Program-made: the position numbers and the translations under genes | Part shown: piece after piece, positions 44,327-53,358 of the stretch | How the letters are laid out: every line of letters begins with the position of its first letter | How positions within the stretch are numbered: the first letter of the stretch is position 1 | Assembly (NCBI GenBank): GCA_020633315.1 | Contig: JACKDV010000020.1 | Span: forward strand, 105,730-169,729 | Direction of reading: 5' to 3' | DNA from: Myxococcales bacterium | GTDB taxonomy: Bacteria > Myxococcota_A > Polyangia > Nannocystales > Nannocystaceae | Length of the DNA: 64,000 bases | Notes under the pieces: generated by a model | The model's input: the letters and a program-made list of their open reading frames with translations, nothing else | Databases searched by the model: none | What the model was told of the DNA's origin: nothing

Positions 44327-46162
44327 CTACTTGCGGCTGATCGCCCGCGCCAGCACCAGCGCCACCACGGCGTTGGCGGCCAGCCACAGGCGATCGACGG
44401 TCGGTCCGCCCGGCAGCCCGGTGAGCAGGGTCGGCAGCACCACCGCGCCGTGGGCCAGCAGGGCCGCGTAGCCCAGGCTCAGGCCGGCCAGCGCCGGGCG
44501 CAGTCGCTTGGAGCCCAGCAGCAGCGCGGCCAGGCCCGCGGGCACCAGCGCCGACAGCCACAGCGGCGAGCCGAACGAGCCGGTGGCGGAGGCCAGGCCG
44601 TAGGCCAGCGAGCCACCGAGCACCCCGCTACCCACCAGCGCTCCTGCGGTCAGGCCCGCGATGCCCCACAGCCGACGCCGTCGACCGACCAGGCCCGCGA
44701 TGCCCAGCCCGCCCAGGCCCAGCAGCCCGAGCAGACCCAGAAGGCCCGCGCGCTCGGGGGCGTAGTGCCCCTGGGCCTTCTGCACGGCCGCCGCCGCGTC
44801 GATGATGCCGGCGCCGTAGCGCTCGTCCCACTCGGCCCCGGTGGGGTTGTTGGCGGTCTCCTTCATCACGCGCTCCACCTCGTCGGGGTTGGTCACCCCG
44901 GCCGAGACGATGAGCGCCGCCACCCCGGCCGCGTGCGGCGAGGCCATCGAGGTGCCCTGGAACCACAGGTAGTCGTTGCTCGAGGGATCCTGGATCTTGA
45001 TCGTGTTCTGCAGCACGCCGTCGGGGTGGCCGTCGCCGTTCTTGTCGGCGCGGGTGTCCCCGCCCGGCGCGGCCACGTCGATCGCCTTGCCCCAATTGCT
45101 GTACCAGGTGAGCTCACGCCCCTCGTCCACGGCCGAGACCGCCACCGCGTACTTGTTGGCGGCGGGGTAGCCCACCCGGCTGCGGCGCTCGTTGCCCGCG
45201 GCGCACACCGTGGTCACGCCCTTGCCGTGCGCGTACTCGATGGCCTTGGCCAGCACCCGCGAGGGCAGCGGCCCGCCCAGGCTCATGTTGATCACCTGTG
45301 CCCCGTGGTCGGCGGCGTAGCGGATCGCGTTGGCGATCCCGCCCACGCTGCCGCGGCCGTCCTTGGAGAGCACCTTGAGCGGCATGATCGTCGCGCCGAA
45401 GGCCACCCCGGTCACGCCCACGCCGTTGTTGGTGGTCTGGGCGATGGTGCCGGCGACGTGGCTGCCGTGGGCGTGGTCGTCGAGCCCCTCGGGCAGCCCG
45501 GCGATGAAGCTCTCGCCCTCCACGAACTCGGTGCCCGCGAGGTCGGGGAGCTGACGCACGCCACTGGCGTCCTTCCAGGCCACGCCGGTGTCGATCACCG
45601 CCACCACCACGCCCTCGCCGGTGGCTCGCGTCCAGGCCTCGGGCGCGCGAATCTGCTCCATGTGCCACTGGAGCGAGAACATGGGATCGTCGGGATCGAA
45701 GCGGGGCCCTCGGCGGGCATCGAGCTCGTCGTCGCCGTCGGGCAGGGGGCCGTCGTGGACCGAGATCCCGTCCTCGGGCAGCCCGTAGAGCTGGTCGGGC
45801 TCCACTCCCTCCACCAGCGGATCGTCGAGCAGGGCCAGGGCTGCCGCGCGGCTGCCCGTGAGTCGGTACAGGTGCTCCGTCTCGCTGTAGAAGCCGGCCG
45901 GGGCCATCGCGCCGTGCATCGCGGCCACCCGACGGGCGATCTCCTCCTCCGATCCGCCCTCGCCGTCCTGCGGCTCGACGAAGTCGACCAGCCAGGCATG
46001 GTTGCCCGCTTCCTCGATGACGGCCTTCGGATCGATGTCCTGGGCCGCGAGGCCCTCATCGTCGGGCGCGTGGTCGAGTGCGAGGTAGGCCGACAGCGCC
46101 AGCAGACCAGAGCCTGCGAGCACGGCTCGGTGCCGGAGCAAGGAGCGGAGCGACTTCGCCAT
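44327..46162 (-). CDS. Subtilisin-like S8 protease with C-terminal membrane region
   Basis: 611 residues from ATG 46162. A signal anchor (about 10-28) and a propeptide-like region lead to the peptidase: catalytic Asp191 (VVAVIDTGVAW), His232 (HGSHVAGTIAQ), oxyanion Asn324 (AAGNERR) and Ser405 (GTSMASPHAAG). The domain ends near 465. The last 140 residues are four or five hydrophobic helices (for example GLLGLLGLLGLGGLGIAGLV), unusual for subtilases and probably anchoring it in the membrane. It would degrade proteins outside the cytoplasm. Confidence 0.92.
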   Translation of the reverse strand: MAKSLRSLLRHRAVLAGSGLLALSAYLALDHAPDDEGLAAQDIDPKAVIEEAGNHAWLVDFVEPQDGEGGSEEEIARRVAAMHGAMAPAGFYSETEHLYRLTGSRAAALALLDDPLVEGVEPDQLYGLPEDGISVHDGPLPDGDDELDARRGPRFDPDDPMFSLQWHMEQIRAPEAWTRATGEGVVVAVIDTGVAWKDASGVRQLPDLAGTEFVEGESFIAGLPEGLDDHAHGSHVAGTIAQTTNNGVGVTGVAFGATIMPLKVLSKDGRGSVGGIANAIRYAADHGAQVINMSLGGPLPSRVLAKAIEYAHGKGVTTVCAAGNERRSRVGYPAANKYAVAVSAVDEGRELTWYSNWGKAIDVAAPGGDTRADKNGDGHPDGVLQNTIKIQDPSSNDYLWFQGTSMASPHAAGVAALIVSAGVTNPDEVERVMKETANNPTGAEWDERYGAGIIDAAAAVQKAQGHYAPERAGLLGLLGLLGLGGLGIAGLVGRRRRLWGIAGLTAGALVGSGVLGGSLAYGLASATGSFGSPLWLSALVPAGLAALLLGSKRLRPALAGLSLGYAALLAHGAVVLPTLLTGLPGGPTVDRLWLAANAVVALVLARAISRK

Positions 46163-46436
46163 ATCGGGGCCCAGCATAGCCCGGCGTCGCGCACCGTGCA
46201 CGGTGACGTGCATGCTGCCCCTTTGGGCAGGGCCGCTCATTCGGCCAGGTGTGGGCGAGATCCCCGGCCCTCCGCCGTAGGCGGCGGTGGCGGCAATGTA
46301 CACGGAGCACGTACTTCGAGCCCGGGGGCTCCTTCACGGGTGACGACCATCATGCACCATGGCCCTGCAAGGGCCGGCGCGCGCCTTTACCGGACGCGGG
46401 CCTTCCGGCGATGATGCGGCGGGCAGCCCTCGGCCC

Positions 46437-48218
46437 ATGCCGACGATTCCGATCTTCGACGAGACGCGCAACGGAAGCCAAGTGAGCTTCGGTCGCGCCT
46501 GGACCGACGCCTTGCTCGAGCACGTGAGGCGCCTCGGTCTGCGACGCGTCGCGGTCATCTCCACGCAGGGTCGCAAGGATCTCGCCGAGCGAGCGGTGGC
46601 GATGCTCAGCGATCGCGGCGTGGGCTCGCTGCCGATCGCCGTGCCGCACACCCCGCGCGAGACCGTCGACGAGGCCGCGACCACCCTCGATGCCATGGGA
46701 GCCGACGGCGTGGTCACGATCGGCGGCGGGGCCGCCACGTCACTGGGCAAGGCGATCCAGCTCTCGCGCAGTCGTCCCTTCATCGCGATCCCCACGACCT
46801 ACGCGGGCATCGAGATGACGGACACCTTCGGGATCCGCGAGGGCAGCCACACCGTCTTCGGTCGCGAGGATCGGGTGCGCCCCACCGTGGTCATCTACGA
46901 TCCCAGCCTCACCTTCGACCTGCCGCGGGACATCACCGCGGCCAGCCTCTTCGGCGCGCTCGCCCACGCCGTCGATGCCCTGTACTCGAGCGTGACCAGT
47001 GCGCGGCTGCAGGCGATGGCCGCCTCCGCGGTCACGCGCATCGTGGTCAACCTGCCGCGCGCCTGCGAGGAGCCCCACGACCTCGAGGTGCGCTCGGCCG
47101 TGATGCGCGGCGCCTACCAGGCCGCCACCGTCTTCGGGGCGGCCGGCACCGCCCTGCACCACCGCCTCACCCACTTGGTCGCCGGCGAGTTCGGCCTGCC
47201 CTACGCCATGACCCACTGCGTGCTGCTGCCGCACGTGGTCTCGTTCAACGCCGCCATCGCGCGGCGGGCCACCCAGGCCATCGGTCGCTCGCTCGGCTCC
47301 CGCGATCCCGCCGCGGCCCTGTTCGACCTGGCGCTCATCGTGGATGCGCCCACCCGCCTCGATCGCCTCGGCCTCACCGCCGAGCGCTCGCGCGAGGCTG
47401 CCATCCGCCTCGCCGCCGCCCGCTTCGACAACCCGCGCCGCCCCACCGCCGCGCAGATCGAGGCGCTGCTGCACGACGCCCGCCTCGGCCGGCGCCCCTC
47501 CGTCGATGCTCGCCGCTGGCCCGCGCTGTCGCCCTACAAGCCGCCCCACGGCGCTCTCGAGCCCGCCCTCGGCGGCCGCTCGCTCGAGCGAGCGCGCCGC
47601 GTGGTGCTGCTCGTGCACGGCGAGGGCAACACCGCCGAGCGCATGCTGACCACCGGCGCCCGCCTGTTCGAGACCCTCGAGGAGCCCGCCTTCGTCGCCG
47701 TGCAGGCCGAGGAGCGCAGCTGGTTCCCGCACCGCTTCAACGCCCCCATCCGCGACAACGAGCCCCACCTCGGCTCTGCGCTCTACCAGCTCGAGGCCGC
47801 CTTCGAGCGCCTCGAGGCGCTCGGCTTCAAGTCCGACAAGGTCGTGCTCTACGGCGAGCTGCAGGGCGCCTGCGTGGTGCTCGACTACGTCGCGCGCAAG
47901 GGGGGCAAGTACGCCGGCGTGATCGCCTTCACCGGCGCGCTCGTGGGACCGCTGCGCTCGGCGCTGCACCACGACGGCAACCTCGACGACGTGCCCGTGG
48001 TGCTCGGCGGCTCCGACCTCGAGCCCTGGGTGCCGCGCGACCGCATCGAGGCCACCGGCGAGGTGCTCGAGGCGCTCGGGGCCAAGGTGAAGGTGCTGTG
48101 GTACTCCGCCACGCGACCCGAGCTGGAGCTCGAGGTGACCAACGCGATCCGGGAGATGTTCGGCAAGAAGCCGCGACCGGAGCGAGGGGAGCGGGGGGAG
48201 CGAGGGCGGCTGCGGTGA
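46437..48218 (+). CDS. Maleylacetate-reductase-like dehydrogenase fused to a degenerate esterase domain
   Basis: 593 residues. Residues 1-355 match the maleylacetate reductase branch of iron-type alcohol dehydrogenases: NAD site GADGVVTIGGGAATSLGKAI (90-106), PTTYAGIEMTDTFG, ALAHAVDALYS and HHRLTHLVAGEFGLPYAMTH with conserved His residues. Residues 385-580 have the fold markers of carboxylesterase/phospholipase-type alpha/beta hydrolases (VVLLVHGEGNT, VVLYGELQGACVVLDY, VPVVLGGSDLEPWVP), but the nucleophile Ser of GxSxG is Leu475 and the catalytic His is replaced in the LWYSATRPELE segment. The esterase half is thus probably non-catalytic. Maleylacetate reductase acts in aromatic degradation; no ring-cleavage genes are nearby. 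Confidence 0.85.
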   Translation: MPTIPIFDETRNGSQVSFGRAWTDALLEHVRRLGLRRVAVISTQGRKDLAERAVAMLSDRGVGSLPIAVPHTPRETVDEAATTLDAMGADGVVTIGGGAATSLGKAIQLSRSRPFIAIPTTYAGIEMTDTFGIREGSHTVFGREDRVRPTVVIYDPSLTFDLPRDITAASLFGALAHAVDALYSSVTSARLQAMAASAVTRIVVNLPRACEEPHDLEVRSAVMRGAYQAATVFGAAGTALHHRLTHLVAGEFGLPYAMTHCVLLPHVVSFNAAIARRATQAIGRSLGSRDPAAALFDLALIVDAPTRLDRLGLTAERSREAAIRLAAARFDNPRRPTAAQIEALLHDARLGRRPSVDARRWPALSPYKPPHGALEPALGGRSLERARRVVLLVHGEGNTAERMLTTGARLFETLEEPAFVAVQAEERSWFPHRFNAPIRDNEPHLGSALYQLEAAFERLEALGFKSDKVVLYGELQGACVVLDYVARKGGKYAGVIAFTGALVGPLRSALHHDGNLDDVPVVLGGSDLEPWVPRDRIEATGEVLEALGAKVKVLWYSATRPELELEVTNAIREMFGKKPRPERGERGERGRLR

Positions 48219-48284
48219 CGGGGGCTCGGGTCTCGGGGCGGGGGTGCTTGATGGGGTCGCGGGGAGTTGGTATCTAGTCGGCAC

Positions 48285-48358
48285 GCGTCCGTAGCTCAGT
48301 CGGATAGAGCATCTGGCTTCGAACCAGAGGGTCGGAGGTTCGAGTCCTTCCGGGCGCG
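48285..48358 (+). tRNA. tRNA-Arg (anticodon TCG)
   Basis: The cloverleaf is complete. The acceptor GCGTCCG (48285-48291) pairs with CGGGCGC (48351-48357) with one G-T pair. The D arm is GCTCAGTCGGATAGAGC, the anticodon stem TCTGG/CCAGA encloses loop CTTCGAA with anticodon TCG, and the T arm GGAGG-TTCGAGT-CCTTC is regular. Discriminator base is G; CCA is not encoded. It reads codon CGA (and by wobble other CGN). Confidence 0.95.
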
Positions 48359-48495
48359 CCCACTGCTCCAATCGAATCGAGCGACATAGCCAAGTCTCTC
48401 GCACGGCCCACCGTGACACGATCGAGGTGTGCGTCGTGAGCATGGAGCACGGCGAGCCGGGAGTCACTCGCTGCGAGCCGTGGGCACCGAGCACC

Positions 48496-48900
48496 TCATC
48501 CCGATCGCACCAGGTACACGTGATACGGCGCCTGTGATGGCTTGCGCCCGCCTCCCCCGCCCACGTTGTTCATGACCTGATCCGGCGGCACGCGATCCCT
48601 CAGGATTCGAATCATGTCCCGTTCCGCGTCCTGGCACTGCGCGTAGTCGAAGGTCTTCAGCAGCACGAACAAGGTCAGCGACTCCGCCTGCCAGCGATAC
48701 GTGCGGTTGAGCCGGCCGTGGGTGGCAGGTATCCCGTTCCGCGTGGAGACACCGAAGACTCGGTGGATGGGGTCGTAGGACATGCCCACCTTGAACCTGC
48801 AATTCGCGTAGTGGACCGATTCCTCGATGAGGGCGGCGAGCGTGGACTTGGCCCGCTCGGGATCGTAGGACATGAACGAATTTTCGATATGGACCGTCAC
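48496..48900 (-). CDS. Orphan protein beside the tRNA gene
   Basis: 134 residues (start MTVHIENSFMSYDPERAKS, end YHVYLVRSG). It has more aromatic, Met and Cys residues and less extreme codon bias than its neighbours. The middle (LTLFVLLKTFDYAQCQDAER then DMIRILRD) is helical, and a Gly-rich NNVGGGGGRK precedes the end. No family is recognised. Its place about 140 bp from a tRNA 3' end and its different composition suggest acquired DNA, but no integrase is present. Confidence 0.6.
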   Translation of the reverse strand: MTVHIENSFMSYDPERAKSTLAALIEESVHYANCRFKVGMSYDPIHRVFGVSTRNGIPATHGRLNRTYRWQAESLTLFVLLKTFDYAQCQDAERDMIRILRDRVPPDQVMNNVGGGGGRKPSQAPYHVYLVRSG

Positions 48901-49392
48901 TTCACACTCCAGGCCGAAGACACCGAAGCCAGCCTATCAACCACCGAGAGACCCCAGCAAACGGAGCGCTCGACACCTTCGGGACGTCTCACGCGATCAC
49001 GACCTCCCTCCTGCCGAGCTCCGCTCCTTCGACCCCATCGATCACGACGACGATCCTCGACCCGGGTCTGCCATCGCTCCCGGCGCTCGTCGTGGAATCA
49101 ACGATGCTGACACTCCGCCCTCGGGCTCGTGGCAAACAGATCGAGTCGAGCACGTCGACGAGGCCCTCGAGCCGTGCCGCACTCGAGGAGGACCAGCCTT
49201 CCCGAGGGTGACGGATCTCGCTGGCATCCACGCGGGAGGTCGTGACGGCGCGGGCTCCTCTGCGGCGGCTTGCGAGCCGCCTCGAAGCGGCCCGTTCGAC
49301 CGAGCGCGCGAACGTCCGTCGCTCGTGCCGATGCGCGCCGAGGATCCATCGCATTGTCACCACGGACCGATCGGCGGTACGGTGCCCGCACG
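48901..49392. other. Gene-poor stretch between the orphan and SUMF1-like genes
   Basis: 492 bases of mixed composition, less GC-rich than the window average. A minus-strand open frame ending at 48989 carries a plausible protein-like end (LEGLVDVLDSICLPR, SRIVVVIDGVEGAELG, REVVIA) but has no convincing start, Shine-Dalgarno or family, so I do not call it as a gene. Nothing else is recognisable. Confidence 0.35.
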
Positions 49393-50505
49393 ATGGCTTC
49401 GCAGGCACGAATCCTGCCCGTCGCGCTCGGCTCGTGCCTCGTGCTCGCCGGGTGCTTCGAGGACGCTCCCAATCCGATGGGCGAGAGCGACGACTCGCCC
49501 GCGACCTCGGCCCCGGGCTCCTCGGGCGAGGCAACGCCCCCGGGCTCGACCACCGAGGAGCCCACCTCGTCGACCTCCGCCGGGGCCGACGACACGACGA
49601 GCACCACCGAGACGTCCACGTCCTCGGACGACGAGACCACCGCGGCGCCCAACGTCTGCGGCGACGGCATGGTGGGCGGCGACGAGGAGTGCGACGGCGA
49701 CGACTGGGCCGGCTCCACCTGTGAGTCGCTGGGCTACGTGCCGGGGCGCCTGGCGTGCTCGGAGTCGTGCACCTTCGATGCGTCGGGCTGCGTGCCGGCC
49801 GGGATGGTGCTGATCCCCGGCGGGCCGTTCGAGATGGGCTCCAACGACGACCCCGAGGAGCAGCCGATCCGGCAGGTGGAGCTGAGCCCGTTCTACATCG
49901 ACCTGCACGAGGTGACGGTGGCCGAGTACACGGCCTGCGTGGACTCGGGGATGTGCCTGGCGCCGGTGGCCGGCCCGAGCTGCAACTACATGGTGGCGGG
50001 GCGCGAGAGCCACCCGATCAATTGCGTGGACTCATCTCGCGCGCAGGCCTACTGCGGGTGGATCGACGGCGGGGTGAAGCGACTGCCCACCGAGGCCGAG
50101 TGGGAGAAGGCGGCCCGCGGCGACGATGCGCGGACCTTCCCGTGGGGCGATGCTCCCCTGCCGAGCTGCTCGCACCTGATCATGAACGACGGCGGCGTGG
50201 GCTGTGGCGTGGGCTCGACCTGGATGGTGGGCAGCCGCCCGATGGGCGCATCGGCCTTCGGGGCGCTCGACATGGCCGGCAACGTCTGGGAGTGGGTGAG
50301 CGACTGGTACGGGCCCTCCTACGATCCGGCGGAGACGGTCGACCCCACGGGCCCCGGGATGGGGACGCTGCGGGTGCTGCGGGGCGGCGGCTGGTACCAC
50401 TCGATGGCAGCCGACTTCACGGCGACCCACCGCCACGAGGTGGCGCCCGACCTCGCGGATGCCTACATCGGCTTTCGCTGCGTCCAGGTCCCGCCGGGAC
50501 CCTAG
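49393..50505 (+). CDS. SUMF1/FGE-sulfatase-domain lipoprotein
   Basis: 370 residues from ATG 49393. The lipobox is VLAGC (about Cys19), followed by a Ser/Thr/Asp/Glu linker, a Cys-rich CGDGMVGGDEECDGD segment of a type common in myxobacterial surface proteins, then a SUMF1 domain (about 135-368): MVLIPGGPFEMGS, VELSPFYIDLHEVTVAEY, RLPTEAEWEKAARG, ALDMAGNVWEWVSDWYG and LRGGGW. The active-site Cys pair of true formylglycine-generating enzymes is not seen near the C-terminus (only the general GFRC), so it is not expected to make formylglycine. It overlaps the convergent kinase gene by 4 nt. Confidence 0.88.
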   Translation: MASQARILPVALGSCLVLAGCFEDAPNPMGESDDSPATSAPGSSGEATPPGSTTEEPTSSTSAGADDTTSTTETSTSSDDETTAAPNVCGDGMVGGDEECDGDDWAGSTCESLGYVPGRLACSESCTFDASGCVPAGMVLIPGGPFEMGSNDDPEEQPIRQVELSPFYIDLHEVTVAEYTACVDSGMCLAPVAGPSCNYMVAGRESHPINCVDSSRAQAYCGWIDGGVKRLPTEAEWEKAARGDDARTFPWGDAPLPSCSHLIMNDGGVGCGVGSTWMVGSRPMGASAFGALDMAGNVWEWVSDWYGPSYDPAETVDPTGPGMGTLRVLRGGGWYHSMAADFTATHRHEVAPDLADAYIGFRCVQVPPGP

Positions 50506-53282
50506 GGCGGCGGAGCCGAGGCCGCGCGCAGCGACAGCAGCGTGGCTCGCAGATGCCGGTAGGCTCGCGCCGTGGGGGGCAGCTCGCGCAGCGCAGCGTC
50601 GACGATCGGCTCGGCCTCCGCCGCACGGCCACGCCATAGGAGCGGCGTGGCGAGGGCTCGACCGGCACGGGCTCGCAGGGACGGGCGGCAGCGCTCGTCC
50701 TGGCACTCCTGCCACGCGTCCGTGGCATCGGCGAGCGCCCCCTCGACGTTGCCCAGCTGCCACCACGCCTCGGAGCGGCACACGAGCACCTCGGCCACGA
50801 GCGCGGGCTCGACCTGCTCGAGGGCCCGCAGGGTGGTCAGCGCCGAATCGCACGCCTCGAGGGCGAGCTCGGGTCGCTCAGCGGCCAGGTGCACCTCGCC
50901 GATGTTGACCGCGCTCGACACCGCATAGCGGTGGATGGGGCCCCAGACCTCCTGGGTGATCTCGTGGGCGCGACGGTAGGCGAGCAGCGCTCGATCGAAG
51001 CGCCCGAGGCGGCTCTGGACCCGACCGATGGCATTGAGCGCGCGGATGAGGCGTGGGCTGTCGAGGCCGCGGGTGAGCTCCCACAGCTCGAGGGCGCGCT
51101 CGAAGTAGCCGAGAGCCCGCTCGTCGTCCCCGCGGTGCTCGTGGACTCGGCCGAGCTCGATGAGCGCGCGGCCGAGATCCGGATGCGTGGGGCCGAGGAC
51201 CTCGCGGTAGACCTCGACCACCTCTTCGAGGATCGGGAGGGCCTCCTCGTGCCGGAGGCGATCCAGCAGGGTGCCCCCCAGGTCGAGGGCGGCTTGCTGG
51301 GTGAGCAGGTGACGGCGACCGTAGCTGCGCGTGAAGGCATCCACGGCGGCGCGCAGCGACGCCTCCGCGAGGTCGAGGCGCCCACGCTGCTGGTGCAGCG
51401 CGCCCACGCTGCGGTGGAGGGCCGCCGCGGCCGCGTCACCGTGGGGGCCCAGTCGCTCGGCCGCCGCGAAGCCGTGGCGGGCCCACCTCATCGCCCGCTC
51501 GTAGTCGCCGAGGTCGGCGCTGACGTGGTAGGCGAGGGTGGATGCGACCATCGCACGGAGGCGATCGGCCCCGGAGGCGTCGGCCGTCCAGTACGACTCC
51601 TCGAGCAGGGCGATGCCCTCGTGGGTGCGGTCGGTGTGACGCACCTCGAGCTGGCCCATCAGGCGCAGCCCGTCGGCGAGGGTGGGACCGTGACCCAGCG
51701 ATCGGGCGCGGTCGATGAGCGGATCGAGGCGCGTCATCGCCTCGTCGAGACGACCCATGGTCTCGATGATCTGCACCCGGGCCAGCTCGCGCCGCAGCGC
51801 CTCCACGCGCTCCTGGTCCTCGGGTCGAGCCGCCAGCACCACGCGCTGCTGGAGCTGCGTGACGTCGGCGCAGTCATCCGCCGAGGGCAGCCCGTAGACG
51901 GTCCGCACCGCGGCCTCCACGACGCCCTCCGATCCCCCCTCGAGCAGCTCGAGCAGCTGGTCGGCGAGGGCCAGCTCCTCGTCGAGGCAGCTGGCTCGCT
52001 CCCGGCGAAGGGCAGGGGTGACCAGCGGGTCTCCGGGCAGACACGCACGATCGTGGACCTCGGCCCAGCGGGCGAGGTAGGCGTCGAGCTGGTCTCGCAC
52101 GCGCTCCCAGGTGTCGGCGGCATGAGGGGCTCCGCTCGCGAGCGTGGCCTGCTCGAGGAGTCGACGACGAGCGGGCGACCACAGCTCCGCGAGCCGCTCC
52201 TCGGCGAGGGTGCAGGGCGGCGGCGCGCTGAGACTCGCCCACCACGCGAGCGCGGCGGTCGAGCCCAGCAGGGGCAGCCCCGCCCATCGCCACCGCGAGC
52301 GTCGACGACGAGGCCGCAGGGCGGCCAGCAGCGAGTCCATGTCGGGCCAGCGCCGATCGGGATCGACCGACAGCCCGCGGCGAATCGGAGCGCGCAGGGG
52401 CGGCGGGATCGCGGCCATCACCTCGGGCTCGAGCCCCGCCGCGCCCGCGAGCGGACGCCGTCCGGTCAGGGCCTCCGCGAGCGACAGGCAGAAGGCGAAC
52501 TGATCGCTGCGCGCGTCGGCGACCCCCGCGTGCTGCTCCGGGGCCATGTAGGCCGGAGTCCCCAGGCGACGCCCGGTGGTGGTGAGGGAGCCCTTGGACG
52601 GAGGGCGGTCGTCGAGCGACGCGGCGGATTCCTGCGCGGCCCCCAGGCGCGCGAGGCCGAAGTCGACCACGCGAGCGCGCGGCGTCGCGGCGTCGAGCTG
52701 GAGCATCACGTTGGCCGGCTTGAAGTCGCGAAAGACGACCCCGTGGCGGTGGGCCTCGGCCAGCCCCCGGCCCGCCTGCACGAACACGTCGAGGACGAGC
52801 TCCGCGGAGGGGCGCCCGGCGTCGAGCCACCTCGCGAGGTCGGGCCCGTCGATGTACTCCATGGCCAGGTACACCCGGCCCTCGGAGACGCCCACGTCGA
52901 ACACCGACACCAGGTTGGGGTGCGACAGCCGGCCGGCGAGCTGCGCCTCGCGGACGAGGCGAGCGGAGGCGACCGACGAGCGATCGGCGTAGTCGGGCCG
53001 CAGCACCTTGATCGCGATCTTGCGATCGAGGCGAGGATCGTAGGCCGCCCACACCTCGCCCATGCCCCCTCGACCGAGCGGCTCGATCAGGGTGAAGCGA
53101 TCGATGCGGAGGGGCTCGCGCGTCCCTCCGAACAGCCTCGCCGCGACCACCGAGCGCACGCGGGCGTCCTCCAGCCCCTCGCTCGGCCGCGCCTGGTCGA
53201 GGTGCCTCGCGAGCGCGTCGTCGACTCCGCCCCCCTCGGCGAGCCGGTCGGGCGAGGGGGTCGGCTCACGACGCGAGGGCAT
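50502..53282 (-). CDS. Ser/Thr kinase with TPR tail, FRD variant
   Basis: 926 residues. The kinase domain (about 60-330) has GRGGMGEVW, K92, DFG (D207) and APEQ, but the catalytic-loop His is Phe184 (VVFRDFKPAN); Asp186 and Lys188 are kept, so activity is still possible, as in YRD kinases. A transmembrane helix lies near 340-360 (WAGLPLLGSTAALAWWASL). The rest is TPR/kinesin-light-chain-like repeats (EVLGPTHPDLGRALIELGR). It is divergent from the ECF sigma gene at 53359, 76 bp apart, an arrangement typical of ECF-kinase pairs. Confidence 0.92.
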   Translation of the reverse strand: MPSRREPTPSPDRLAEGGGVDDALARHLDQARPSEGLEDARVRSVVAARLFGGTREPLRIDRFTLIEPLGRGGMGEVWAAYDPRLDRKIAIKVLRPDYADRSSVASARLVREAQLAGRLSHPNLVSVFDVGVSEGRVYLAMEYIDGPDLARWLDAGRPSAELVLDVFVQAGRGLAEAHRHGVVFRDFKPANVMLQLDAATPRARVVDFGLARLGAAQESAASLDDRPPSKGSLTTTGRRLGTPAYMAPEQHAGVADARSDQFAFCLSLAEALTGRRPLAGAAGLEPEVMAAIPPPLRAPIRRGLSVDPDRRWPDMDSLLAALRPRRRRSRWRWAGLPLLGSTAALAWWASLSAPPPCTLAEERLAELWSPARRRLLEQATLASGAPHAADTWERVRDQLDAYLARWAEVHDRACLPGDPLVTPALRRERASCLDEELALADQLLELLEGGSEGVVEAAVRTVYGLPSADDCADVTQLQQRVVLAARPEDQERVEALRRELARVQIIETMGRLDEAMTRLDPLIDRARSLGHGPTLADGLRLMGQLEVRHTDRTHEGIALLEESYWTADASGADRLRAMVASTLAYHVSADLGDYERAMRWARHGFAAAERLGPHGDAAAAALHRSVGALHQQRGRLDLAEASLRAAVDAFTRSYGRRHLLTQQAALDLGGTLLDRLRHEEALPILEEVVEVYREVLGPTHPDLGRALIELGRVHEHRGDDERALGYFERALELWELTRGLDSPRLIRALNAIGRVQSRLGRFDRALLAYRRAHEITQEVWGPIHRYAVSSAVNIGEVHLAAERPELALEACDSALTTLRALEQVEPALVAEVLVCRSEAWWQLGNVEGALADATDAWQECQDERCRPSLRARAGRALATPLLWRGRAAEAEPIVDAALRELPPTARAYRHLRATLLSLRAASAPPP

Positions 53283-53358
53283 CGGCGAGGATCCATCCTA
53301 CCCCGCTCCCCTGCGCGCGCAAGCGGTGGGCGGGGGAGGCTGATATGATCGAGGACCC

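Noticed and set aside
48989..49300. Small minus-strand gene in the gap after the orphan gene
   Set aside because: The end looks protein-like, but there is no start codon with a Shine-Dalgarno and no family; left as a gene-poor stretch.
49393..50505. Formylglycine-generating enzyme
   Set aside because: The SUMF1 fold is present but the active-site Cys pair is not seen and no sulfatase gene is adjacent.
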